Source: Macropodus opercularis
Lineage: Eukaryota; Chordata; Actinopteri; Anabantiformes; Osphronemidae
Reading direction: 5' to 3'
DNA length: 64,000 nt
Assembly (NCBI GenBank): GCA_030770545.1
Contig: CM061107.1
Coordinates: forward strand, 9,227,001-9,291,000
The notes beneath the pieces were generated by a model, which was given only the letters and a program-made list of their open reading frames with translations, had not been told where the DNA came from and searched no databases. Shown piece by piece: positions 51,993 to 63,723 of the stretch (the first letter of the stretch is position 1; each line of letters begins with the position of its first letter). The translations under genes were made by a program, and so were the position numbers.

Positions 51993-52620
51993 GTAAGAAA
52001 GCAGCCGTCACGCTTCCTCCGTCTATTCTTTCTTTGTCTCGTCTCTGAGGGGCTTGTTCTTCCTCTGGACTTTGTCAACTCTCTCGTATTTAATCACAGT
52101 ATTGCAGTAAAACCCCGCCGCTTCTTCAGCACATCCCTTGTTGTATATCTGTGCCTTCAGTCAAACTTTTCTAACCTCTCAGAGCAGATTATTCTGCTTC
52201 GGATTTTTTCCACCTTGAGTCAGCAGTTTTTGCTTTGCGGCCGATAAATATGAAACTTCATTTTAATATGCGTCCTTTCTCTCCTTACTTGCGTACTCTT
52301 AGTAGTTAAGTGGATGAACACATGGAGCAACCCTCCCCACACGCTTGTGTGTGAAAGTGTGTGTGTGTGTGTGTGTTGAGTGGGCAGCAGGACAGGGACA
52401 GATGTCGGCTCAAAACTGAATTAGACAGTAGAACCAAATGACTGCTGGCTCACTTCTTGGAGCATGCCTCTCATTCACTTGGCTGTGTTTCTATTAATTG
52501 TGTTGTGTTTCTTCATTTATCACTATGTGCCTCACTCACTGTTTATGGTAAAAGCACTCTATCGACACAACGTTGGTCAGTTGCCATGTTATGCACCAGG
52601 ACATTTATCATGCCTCTGTG

Positions 52621-52623
<3 letters not shown>

Positions 52624-52690
<67 letters not shown>
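52624..52690. repeat. Long (GT)n microsatellite
   Basis: At about 33 uninterrupted units this is the longest microsatellite in the window. It ends in CGCGC, favouring alternating purine-pyrimidine structure. Confidence 0.95.
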
Positions 52691-52695
<5 letters not shown>

Positions 52696-52911
52696 CTGGT
52701 TTTACTACTGGCAACATGTGCAGTGGCAGGCGGTCCTTTTTTCTCCAGACAGTTTGTTATTGCGGCCATATAAAATATGATAAGACTGGAGAGAGCCACC
52801 ATATAAAATATGAGCAGGCTGCAGTGAGCTAACCTGCCACGTCCAGACTCCAAATAACCCTCACACATCACCTTTACAGGGAGACCCAGACCTACAGTAC
52901 CACCTGATGGC

Positions 52912-52912
<1 letters not shown>

Positions 52913-52949
<37 letters not shown>
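52913..52949. repeat. (AC)n microsatellite
   Basis: About 18 units, complementary in orientation to 52624-52690 and 222 bases downstream of it. Confidence 0.95.
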
Positions 52950-52951
<2 letters not shown>

Positions 52952-54083
52952 GCACCAGCTGGGATCCACTCACATCCATGAACACACACTCAGTTCAATG
53001 TGACGACACAAACACCACGAATCCTCGAGGAAAAAGTCTGTTATTTGTAGGTTGCATGTTGTTTATTTGCTTATTGCTTATAAGATGCTATCACACAGCG
53101 CAGAGGTTTTGGTATTTGTTGTGTTTCCCTTCAATGTTTGTTTTTTTTTTTGCGGCAGGGCATCCAGTTAATTTCTCTGTTGTTTCCAGCAGTAACGTAG
53201 TTTCATCGTTAGCACTAGCGATCTGACAACCTGGCACTAATGCATACAAATGAAAAGAAATGGACAGAAGTGTGTCATTACATAAACAGTTTGACTGTGA
53301 CATCTGTCATTTTCACCTTTTCCTATGTCCAGCGTTTCCTTTTATACTCTTACATAACATTTTCTTAAAATTTAAAGATTTAACCTTCTTTGCAAATTCA
53401 TAATCCTTCGTGTAGTTCTTAAAAATATTATTAATAGATTAGCTGGAATGAAACTATTAAATATTTGTGTGGGGAAAGAAATTGGACCGTGATAGTTCCA
53501 CGAAGGAATTGTAATGACTGTACGAGCCTCAAGCAGGTTATGTGTGAGTAGTCGGTGCACTGCGTTTAAACCCTCAGTAGGATCCCGCTTTTCATCTGCC
53601 TGCTCATACGCCATCCATCTATTTGAACAGACAACATGGATCACAGCTAAACATACACTGACCTCTCCTATCTCTGCATATTGGATTTCAATTATCTCTC
53701 TCTTCCTTCATCTTCCCCTTTGTCTGTCTTTCTTTTCTTTTTCTTTTTTTTTTCCCAGGCATCGCCTTGGAATAAAAAGTCCTCTTAAGTCAATATCATG
53801 TGCTAAATCTGCTTATGCAAGCTCCTCTGCTCTCGCCAAAGAAGAGGAGAGACGCTGAGAGGGGGACTCTTTACTAAGGCACATAACATTTAAAGAGCGA
53901 GAAATACAGTGAGGAATGAGAGTTAGCTGTTTTTTGCTCGGCTTTGTAGGCCCCACGTCTTGTTTTATTGTTTACTTTTACATTTTTCTTCTAAAACACA
54001 TTGTTTGCATAGAAATGCTGGATTTAAACAACAGAGTGCATTGCACCATGTATCTACAGTATTCTCTGAGCGGCTTATGTTGC

Positions 54084-54155
54084 AGGGATGCAGGAGCCAA
54101 TCACATCTGTTATTGGGTGAGAGGTGGGGTACATCCTGGACGTCCAGCTCAGGTC
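54084..54155 (+). repeat. Teleost dispersed repeat, copy 3
   Basis: It has CAGGAGCCAATCACATCTG and TTGGGTGAGAGGTGGGGTAC followed by ATCCTGGACGTCCAG. It is more diverged than copy 1 but has the same order of blocks. Confidence 0.65.
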
Positions 54156-55750
54156 TGTCCGTCCGTCTGTATATTCAAAATAAAACGAACTTAAGGATAA
54201 GAAGACTTTTGATGCAGCCGCTGTGGTTTTTGATGTCAGTGTGCCCTGTTGTGCCTGGCGATGATCTGAAAGGCTGAAGTGATATTGTTGCCACAGTGGG
54301 AGGAAATTCTGGTCCTCCCATCGAGCTGGGAGCTTCAAAAGGCTCCGATCCGAGTGCTGTCAGCGTCTGATACTGCAGCAGTTTTAAAGCTTCTATCACG
54401 TCTTTAGTAACCTCCTGTAAACGTGCACACAGACGCTCAGTCTGCTGTTCTGCTGTGTACGGTTTGTAATCCACTTCATCCAAAGGCTTCGTTGCTAATT
54501 GTCATCTTCAGGAAAGAATTGAAGCAAAGTTCATCAGCAGCCAGAGAAAAAGTTGGTGGTCTTGAACAAAGCCTAGATGCCAGGGGCTCAGATTCCAGAC
54601 AACCTCATCATTGGACGACGGGGAAGGGAAAAAACACTTGTTCATAGTTACATCAGACATAAAGGACTTTTCAGGATGGATGCATATTGACATAAAGACC
54701 TTATCACTATACTTATTTTAGCCTTCTGCACCATTTTGAGTATGGATGTATGCAGTTCAAGGGGAAATCTTATGGGTTATCTGAAGAGGCGGAGAAAACG
54801 CAATGATGTGATACAGAAGATCTTCTATTCATGTTCAGATGTGTTTAGTTCAGCATGAGACTCAGTTGGCAGATACGGTTTCCACCTCTTTCCCGTGCTG
54901 ACACATCTCTCCGAAGCCTTGATAAGTTCATCTGCTCCAAGGCCAAGTTCGCACCGAGCATGTTTTACATCTTTCAAAGTTAGAGCTGAATAGTTAATCT
55001 CAATCGCTTACCTATATTGAACACACACAGCTGCTCAAAGACACACACACACATTATCAGACAGTGTGTTCTAACTCTCATTAGCTTTTCTCACCCGTGT
55101 CCCAATTTATAAAACAAGAACAAAGTAATTGGACAGAGCACAGGCCTTAGTTGTGTGTCTGTCATTTTTTTTGTTCCTCCTCCTGTTTTGTCTTTTTTCC
55201 TTCACTACGTCATTTCAGCATTGTCCTTTTTGTCTTTGTAACTCTAAGGGTTTGTTTTTACGTCCTTTAGCCATCAACAAACATTAGTCGTGCTGGGATG
55301 GCTAATGTGGCGTTATCAATTAAAAAGGATAACTGATTGCTAGAAAGCATGCTTTGTAATTATATTAACACAGCTCAACTGAATGTGTTTTATTTAAACA
55401 GCTTAACGCTACGAAAGCAATTTTTAGTTTTCTGAGGTTCGTCTGCGTGAGCTGTCTCCATGGTGTTGTGTTGTGCCTATAGCTTATTGTTGTTGAGCGC
55501 TGGAACTACTACAATGCAGAAATTAAACATAAGGGGACGTGACCCTCGCAATGCTACCAAGTGCACCAATCAGAGTTGCTGCAGTTTGTGTACCTGCAAT
55601 GCAGTTTGGACTACGGCGTAGGGTCCGAAGCTGCTCGCTACCTACGAAGTAGCGTCTTTTAATGCAGCCGCGTAAGACTTACAGGGATCTGTAATAAATA
55701 ATTGATTTATTGAGTTAAACATGGGGAAAAGGATTTTTAGAAAAAAAAAC

Positions 55751-55756
<6 letters not shown>

Positions 55757-55805
<49 letters not shown>
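55757..55805. repeat. (TG)n-(AG)n compound microsatellite
   Basis: About 18 TG units continue directly into about six AG units. Confidence 0.95.
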
Positions 55806-57399
55806 CACAGTGTGTGCATGTGTACTGTATCACTCTCTTTCTGTTATTCTGCTGGGTTACAGTGACAGACTGTGAAATGATGAGGCTGCTACTGAGATAT
55901 TTGTGTCTCATAAATCCTCCATCGTTCAGCTGTTATTTATGATCGCTTGGTGCAATCGGGGGGGGGGTGAGGTGGGGGTCCAAAGGGGAGAAAAATGTTG
56001 TCGTAAAAACATTGTCATGCTTATGCTTATCCACTGAATCGCCCACTTCCCCTAATCTACCCGTATCCATTAGCTCCCACTCACACAACAGGAAATGCAA
56101 TAAGGTGGCTCCAAAATGCTTATTGCAACTTAATATAGTTTGAATATTGTTAGACATCTGCTGGTTTTGCAGCACTGGAAACATTTTAGGAGTTTGATTT
56201 TATTAATCTCCGTGGACAGGAGATGACATGTAGGAGCTAAAAGGTTTCCTATATTGTAGTTTAGTTTAGTTTTTGAGCAGCTACACTTAAAGGTTCCTCT
56301 GACTAGCCAGCTACACGGTGCAGTGCTGATGTGACACTGCAGGGTCAAAGGTCATCACCATGAGGACTGCTACTACTGCTCAGTACTGTAGCTGAAAACT
56401 GTTTGTTGTGGGTGAAATGATGTGGAAACAAAATGGGGAAGAAAAAAAAAACTGCCGCTTGTATCTACAATCTCCTTTTTTACTGACCGGCACAAACCAG
56501 TTGATGGAGCTGGTTGTTTGTTTTTATCTATTCTATACATTTTTAGTTAAATAATTTCTGCATCCTTACGCTACACACTTAATTTCATTTCCACCTTAAA
56601 AACCTAATTGACACACAAGTCATGTTTCTTCTCATCCTTTCCTCTTTATCAGATTAATTACCATCACCATGAGAACAAGATTTGAATTATAGACAAATAT
56701 TGATGTTAACTGACGGCTGTATTTGAAGATGTTGTTCCTCCATGTGGTTCTCATTAACCCTGATTTGCATAGATTGGTCAGTGACAATTCCGGCTTAAGA
56801 TGGTTGCTAATTTTTCCAGAGCGCTTTTAGCTGTGTGTGTTGTCATGTGACGTGGGGCACGTCATGGAGGAATACGAATTGAAGTGAGAAGGCAGCTGCG
56901 ATGGCTGATGTCCGCTCGATTCCGATCTACCAGAGATGATCGAAAGGCTTTTTGGGAGTAATGTACGTTCACGCGTGTGAAATCTGATAAGCCCAGCGAT
57001 TCTTGCCAAGCAGGGTTTGGCGGAGGCAAATGAAAAGGACATCAAAACCCCAGCAACTTCGTAAATCTTACCTATTGATTTCAGTGCTCAGGCATATTTA
57101 ACGAATCACGGAGTAAAGAAGTCTGAGAAGCATATTGTAAAGATTTTAAGTATATAGTGTTGCTGATAGACATAAAACCATTAGAAAGTCATTAATACTT
57201 CGCACCAGTCAACATAGACAAAATAAAAATATTTCACTGCATGAGCGAAAGAGAATGATAATAATGGTATGAATCAGTGAATATACTGTATATGTTTGTA
57301 GTTGAGGCGTGAATAATAGTGCATGTTAAAAACTACTCCGATTAGGACCCTCGGGTGAAAAGTTCACAAACACACTTTCCCACACAAGCAGCTCCTGCA

Positions 57400-57660
57400 G
57401 CACAGATGCAGTCCTTCAGCTGTGAGCACGGCCACTCAGAGCCATTTTCATTAATTCCACACCATTAATGAGCAAGAAAACGAAGTGGAGATGGAAAATA
57501 TGGCTATCAATCGCCGCTGTTGTTGGCAGGTGTATAATGAAGTATCAGAGTGCAATTGAATTGGCTCTAATTACACCAGCCTCCAGATATTGCTTCATAT
57601 GTAGCAGTCCTATTAATCTGCACGAGTGTGTGCAAGTGCTACAAACACACACGTTACTTC
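57400..57660. promoter_or_regulatory. Enhancer-like block
   Basis: TTCATTAATTCC, CCATTAATGAGC, GCAATTGAATTGG, TCTAATTACACC and CCTATTAATC occur within 170 bases, without repeats or a convincing coding frame. This is one of the densest homeodomain-motif clusters in the window. Confidence 0.4.
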
Positions 57661-57784
57661 CTCCGACATGAATCCACGGTGCTCGGTTGCACTCTGTCAT
57701 GCTTTGCTAACCAGTAGGTGGTCCGTGTCCTGTGTCTTTCTATACTTAATTAGTGAGCAGCACTTAAGTGGAAATGAGATTATA

Positions 57785-58110
57785 TTAATTGAATTCATTT
57801 GATAATATTAGGCCACCGCTTCAGTGGCGGTCCATCGCCGAAGCAGCAATCAGATCACAGCACAGATACGTCACCACGTGCGCGCTGTACAAAGAGGCTG
57901 CACTGATTGCTCTATATGCTATTTCGCTCATCTTGTCCGTAATCGGTTTTGCGGTGATGTCGTGGTTAGCAGGTCCAGCAATGCTGAGATCTCAAGGTAT
58001 TCCCTGGCCAGGTAAGATAAATTCTGTCCCTGTGGACTCAAAAAATGACCAGCTCTGCACGTTCGCCCCTCTTCGAGCTCTCCTTTTTAAATATGAGGTC
58101 AGGTAGGCAA
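57785..58110. promoter_or_regulatory. Unique block, regulatory or exon-like
   Basis: A 105-codon frame crosses this block, and a donor-like GGTAAGAT lies near 58012. Third positions are not GC-enriched, and the membrane-like stretch (ALYAISLILSVIGFAVMSWL) may be chance. It lies next to the homeodomain-rich block at 57.4 kb and is best treated as conserved-looking non-coding DNA. Confidence 0.25.
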
Positions 58111-59689
58111 CATTGATTTAGGGTATTAGATATGCACATGAGCAGAAATGACTTCAATACATGCAATCCTGTGTATTACCGGTGGGGGCGGTGCATCGGA
58201 GGAATTCAGAAGTAGCCTTCAATCAGGGATTATTAGGCCATATGCAAGATTGCTGCTCTGATTTCCCTATAACACCTTCAGACAAACAGACTTTGACTTG
58301 TTTCCCTGTAGAGCCTTTGCTGAGCGGAGCTGGTATAAAACAGAGCATCTGTGATGATCTAAAGGTTTAATTTTCCGACTACAGGGACTGCATAGATAAA
58401 CAGACAGACACTCATAACGGCACTGGAGTCAAGCCAGCATTTAAAGTTTAAAGACAGGACACTGTGATTCTCAAATACAGTGTGAATCTATGTTTTGAGT
58501 TTCTGACCTTATAATGTTAATAGGTTTGGATCTCATAGTTATTAGATTAAAGTGAGTGGTGATCTTTTCCTGCTTTTCCACATTTATCTTGAGTCCTCTC
58601 TGTGTTCAGGCAGCCTGTTACTAACCTCTGCCTCCTCACGTGGAGACTTTTTTCACCCTCTCCTCTGCTCTTTGTCAGCATTCGCATGCGTCTCGTCGTT
58701 CTGTGTTCGCCTCGTCGTCCTCTCTCCTCCGTCTGTTCCCCGCCACGCGGCTCTTCCTAGCGATGCGAGAAGCACGTTCTCCGTTTTCTGAACTCGCTCG
58801 CTCGCTCTCTCTCCTCTCCTCCAGGAGAGATTTTCACTCTTGTGTCGCGTGTGGCGCTTCTCTGTATGAACCCTCTCATGATTTATTAGAGGAACACGCG
58901 GGACAACGCTATGGCATGAATCACAGATGGTGCAATAGTGTCCTACAACAATCCTCCTATGCAGCTTTTCTTTAGTGTCGTCTTTGCACCATGTAAAATC
59001 CCCAATTCCCTTAATACATCCTAATGCCACACAATTCCTACCTCACTTAATTGTGCGAATGAAAAGAGCCACAAATAGCTGCATAACAAGTGATTACTGC
59101 TCCGAGATGCTCAAATGCATTCTTACTGTCTGACCCATGAGCCCCTGCTTCTGTACAGTTGCTAGTCGGAGGTCCTGACCTCCCAGGTCCATGTGGAGGT
59201 GCAGTATGGGACGTGTTCTTCGTGTTATTCTCCACCTCTCTCTCTCTTTTCTCTATATTCCCTTGTGCTTTTTTATTTTTGATTTTCCTCCCCATCGCCA
59301 CAACTCACTTTCCGTTTCCCCCTTTTCCTCCATTTTTGCTCCGTTAGCGCACAACACATCGCACAGGTCCTGCTGAATGGACGCGAGCTGTGAGCTGTAC
59401 CACAGCCCCAAACACGACTTAGCGTGGCTGTCGCTAGTCCGTGTGTGTGGTTTTCAGTCCATCTATTACCAGTGCTAGCAACACTGTCTCATTCATAATA
59501 GATGCCTTGACCAATACCAGCGATGTATATCATTCCCATTATGAAGGGGTCAGGAGTTACACTCTGATGGAGGCCCAGGGTTTGAGGGTAGGAGGAGACG
59601 AGACTGCGGTGATGGAGAAAGGCGACATCTCTGGACATTGACAACTTGGATCAGAAATACAACCTTCATATGAAACTAGTGTAACGGAG

Positions 59690-59925
59690 GGAAAAACACA
59701 ATTAATTAAACCATCTTATTGTTTACACGCCATGCCAGCAGCTCTTATTAGGTGGATCGATCATACGTGAGGTCACCTCAAGCTGGGACGTGTACTCTGA
59801 TTGTTTTTCTAATTTGCATCACGCGTCATGGCATAAACAATAAACAACTAAATAATGTTTATTGGGCTATTACTGGTTGTATTTTTCACGTGTTGCTTAT
59901 AGCTCAAGCTAATTAACAGTCACAT
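59690..59925. promoter_or_regulatory. Enhancer-like block with forkhead-type sites
   Basis: TGTTTAC (59720), ATAAACAATAAACAAC (59833-59848) and ATGTTTATT fit forkhead cores. AATTAATTAAA and GCTAATTAACAG fit homeodomain cores. A regulatory function is inferred. Confidence 0.35.
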
Positions 59926-60149
59926 GATCTTAAGTTTCTTCTGCTTTATTTTGATTTTTGAATTTAAAACAGCTTGTTGAACTTCATACAACTGCAAAAA
60001 CAGCAGGCGTCGCAGGAATATTTGACAGAATCTCACATGGATCTTTTATGCAGACTTGTTCCTATGCAAAGCGGCAAATCCTGACAAATCTCTGTTAATC
60101 AGTCTCGGACTACTTCAGCCTGACTTGACCCATAATTGAAAACGCTGGT

Positions 60150-60252
60150 TTCTTCAGTTCTAGGGACCCAACTCAAGTTGGATGGTTTGTCTTTGTACAG
60201 TGATACATTGTAAAGTGCCTTGAGATGATTTTTTTGTGGTGAATTGGTCCCT
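60150..60252 (+). repeat. Retroelement 3'-tail-like repeat
   Basis: GTAAAGTGCCTTGAGATGAT followed by a T-run and GTGGTGAATTGG resembles the recurrent teleost tail 'gtaaagcgccttgagatgac...gatttggcgctatataaa' found at the end of many fish retroposon copies. The (ATAAA)-type end is missing, so this is a truncated or mutated copy. Identification is from memory of that motif. Confidence 0.45.
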
Positions 60253-60504
60253 GTCTTTAAGCTGCTCGGTTTCAACAGAGTCTCTGTCCTGTGCAATTCT
60301 ACCTAAGAGGTTTGTGTTGTTATTGCAGTTAGACGATCAGTCCACACCCTTCTGCTAACTCACACACACCCATACTCCATAACATACTCACAGAGGCTGG
60401 GGTAACATAGGTCTCCTGGAAGATTTTTCTTGCCCGACTTGTTGTTTGGTATAAAAAATTGATGAGCTGCTGCTGTTATTTTCATCTTGTTTCACTATGG
60501 ACCA

Positions 60505-60529
60505 ACACACACACACACACACACACACA
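60505..60529. repeat. (AC)n microsatellite
   Basis: Pure AC tract of about 12 units. Confidence 0.95.
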
Positions 60530-62934
60530 GAACCATTCCACCTGGGATCGTTTCCACCATGTGGTATTAACACAGACTCACTCCTGCTCCTATGATTACA
60601 TTCACATAACTAATCTAAGAGGACGGCTTACTTACCTTTACATGTGTGTTACAACCTGTGTTTTTGCATTGACTAACAACACAAGCAGGGGCATGAGCAT
60701 TAATTTTAGTAGACAAGGTTGCTGTTCTTTGTCTTTTAATCCAGTGAAAGAAAAATCTAGTGAGATAGTGATCATCAAGACCTAACTTTGCCACCACGGT
60801 GTAAATAATTTAGTTTGGTTTTTTCGATTGCTACCAGTATCCTTGCATTTAATTTGACTGACATTCGTTTGTTGTGTTACATACCAAACGCGTGTCATTA
60901 TGCATCTTTTGGTCTCTGCACTGCATCCTCCTCTTTTCGGTCACATTCCACTCTCAAGTCTTCTTATGCCCACTCTGCTCAGACTCCATTACCAAGCCCC
61001 TCCCGTCCCACCATTTCCTCCCCGTGTACCCTCCATTTTCTCAGGCGTCACCTTTGGCATGTCTTGCAGAAAATTTATTTGATTGGGCAGAGTGCTTGCC
61101 AGTCAATATTTCTAGCTTGAGAGGGGGAGAGCGTGGGTAAGTCTTCAGACAGGTGCTGGGCGTGCGTCCAGATTTCCCTTCTTTCCTCCATCTCATCCAC
61201 CAAGTAAACATAAACCATGCAGTATTAGGTTTAAGGGATGAATAATGCAAGCTCTTTGCTTCGAATGTAACTTCAATGTTTACTTTCTTTTACAATTGCA
61301 TGAACTAAGTTTTGAATAGTCATACGTACAATAAACATGAAAAGGAAGGTTTTTCACGTATTAGCTTGGTTGTGTTTGTTCTGATGTTATTCTGACATTA
61401 GCAGCAGAACTGCTGTGACGGTAACAGAACCAGGCTTAGCGTGGGCGACCATCTGCCATGACCTGTTGGTTGGATTGTGGAGAGAAGGAAAAGAGCAGCA
61501 TCAAGCAGCAGACAATAAATTTTACTCCGGTTCAGTCACAAGAGCATTAGTCACTAATGATGAGTCATAACTGTTGTTGCAGTTTATTCGAAAAGTGTTT
61601 GACATCAGGGATTTGAACAGGCCTGTTAAGGAGAGTGAAACTGAGAAAAGACGGGACTCATCAATGTTGCATCACAAAGGAAAAGAGCAAGGAAGGAAAA
61701 GAAAGTTAGCAACGGTGGCGATGGAGCAGACGACTGGAGGACGGGGCAACGAGAAAAGGAGAGTAGGAGAGAGACATTGTACAAAAAAAGAAATGAATGA
61801 GGTTACATCTGAGTGCTGATTTTCGAGAAACGGCATCCACTGGCTCCCCCCGCCCCAGCGTTGGTGTGTTACTCCCCATGGCCCAGTGGTGACATGGCAT
61901 TTAATAGACTCCCCGCTGTGAAACAAACTACCTCAATTAATTCCTCCAACTCGGCCCTGGCCTTTCTCTCATTCCCACACCCTCGGGTGTGTGTGAGTGT
62001 GTGATTTAAGCCAGTCTTTGTCCAGTCTCTTTTTATCTCCCCACTGGCTGTATAAGCTATATTAAAGGACAGAGTTACTGCTGGCTGCTCTCGCTTGATT
62101 TACCTTTTATCCATTGTCTTACTGGTTTCCCGTTTAGTGCAAACAAACCCATTTTACCACCCGCTGGTCCAGTGTGGGTTTTGGGACTAAGATAAGATGT
62201 GACTACCTCACATACTGTACTGAGAAATAGCAGCTGTCCTGCTACTGTCTGGACACACATAGAACTGTCCATGTAAACCTCAGGGTTACGACTGAGACTA
62301 ACAATCGCAAGCTAGTACAAACCATGAAAGATGTTTGATACCAATGCTACCCCCTGCTGGGAAGTGATGAAGAAGAGGACATACTGTGAAGCTCCTCGCT
62401 TTCACAGATTCCTCACAATTTTCTTAGTTTAACTTAGTTAGTTAAGTTAACTAATTAACTTAGTTTTAGCCACTGAGCAGCTTAGTGATCGAGTGATGCG
62501 TCGATTATTTTAGCGATTAATCGAGAATAAGAATACGTTTTTCCAGAAATCCGGGGTCAAGACATCCTACTCTTAAATGTCAAAGCGTCAACCAGGACGT
62601 GATATTTAGAGGTAGCGGCAGTCTTGTAAACGGAAAATCCCTCCGCTGGAGTTCTCTTGAGCTAATTAAAAGTTATTTTAGGTGGGCGGAAATTGTGCCT
62701 TATGTTATAAAACTGCAGCCGCCGGCCGATCTAAACATCCCCGTTTATGTTTGAACCCCCAGGAAAATCTTTACTTAAACCAACAGAAGATGCTGGTTTA
62801 GCTGTAATATCTTTCAGTGTATGTATCTGTAAGGGCATAACTAACCGAGCACAATATGCATCTTGCAGCAATGTGTGTCTGCTGCTTACAGCTTGGGTTT
62901 GACTTGAATCTTTCCTCATATGGTCAGTGCCTCA

Positions 62935-63110
62935 GGGAACAGAAGCTATAGCCTCCTGGCTAACAGCTGTATAATTAATCATACAGCAGAGATTAATTCC
63001 AGGATCACAGTGTTCCTGCCTCACCCTGTACATAGACCCACTAACTACAGGCTGGAACAAGGGGTCTAGTAATTATGTTTATGAGGCAGTATCCCTCCAT
63101 TAGTGTTTCT
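62935..63110. promoter_or_regulatory. Enhancer-like block with palindromic core
   Basis: GCTGTAT and ATACAGC (62966-62972, 62981-62987) are perfect inverted arms around AATTAATC. AGATTAATTCC and AGTAATTATG follow. The block is non-repetitive and non-coding. Confidence 0.35.
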
Positions 63111-63691
63111 GCAAGTCATCTCTGAAACTTTACCCCACAACCTCGGGGCAGTTGGTTACAGTACAACTCCACAATCTGTCCAACAGCTGTATTTTATATG
63201 TATATAATCTTCTTAACAATGTCAATCAACAAATTCAGGCAGACAAACACGGTTGTTTTTCAACAATTATTTTTTACCAAGCAATGAAATCTGTGGATTT
63301 TCTAAGATGTCATTTGTGCGACTGAATAGGTAACAATACTAAATGTGTTTCAGCATGAAGACTGTGTCCAACAATACAGTATCTTTCTTTCCCAAATTCC
63401 AATGAACTAGAAACCGGTGCTAAATCATCAGCCTGTCAGTCACTGACACTTTAACTACTCCTCGAGCCACGTCTCCATATATTCCTTTAGCATGGGTGAT
63501 GTGTAGACTTCTCCAGCTGTAAATCAGCAGGTCCAGTTGGGCTGACTGGTAGTATTTCTCTCACTGTCTCCATGCAGTGATGGCTTCATTAAGGAGAAAC
63601 TGCCTGCTAGTGCTAGCCTCCGGCACTAAGTGCTAATCACATGGCTGACCTTGGCTTAATCCCGGACAGTGGAACATTCACCACATACAGT

Positions 63692-63693
<2 letters not shown>

Positions 63694-63722
<29 letters not shown>
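63694..63722. repeat. (TG)n microsatellite
   Basis: Pure TG tract of about 14 units. Confidence 0.95.

Positions 63723-63723
<1 letters not shown>

Larger units (their letters stand above)
51993..57399. other. Probable intron sequence
   Basis: This follows the donor at 51993. No downstream exon was recognised. It holds the longest microsatellites in the window, one dispersed-repeat copy and a 103-codon minus-strand frame at 54175-54483 with no known domain. Confidence 0.45.

Noticed and set aside
58860..58990. C2H2 zinc-finger-like string on the minus strand (HERVHTEKRH)
   Set aside because: Cys-His spacing is wrong for a classical finger, only one unit occurs and no flanking fingers exist. 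Probably chance.
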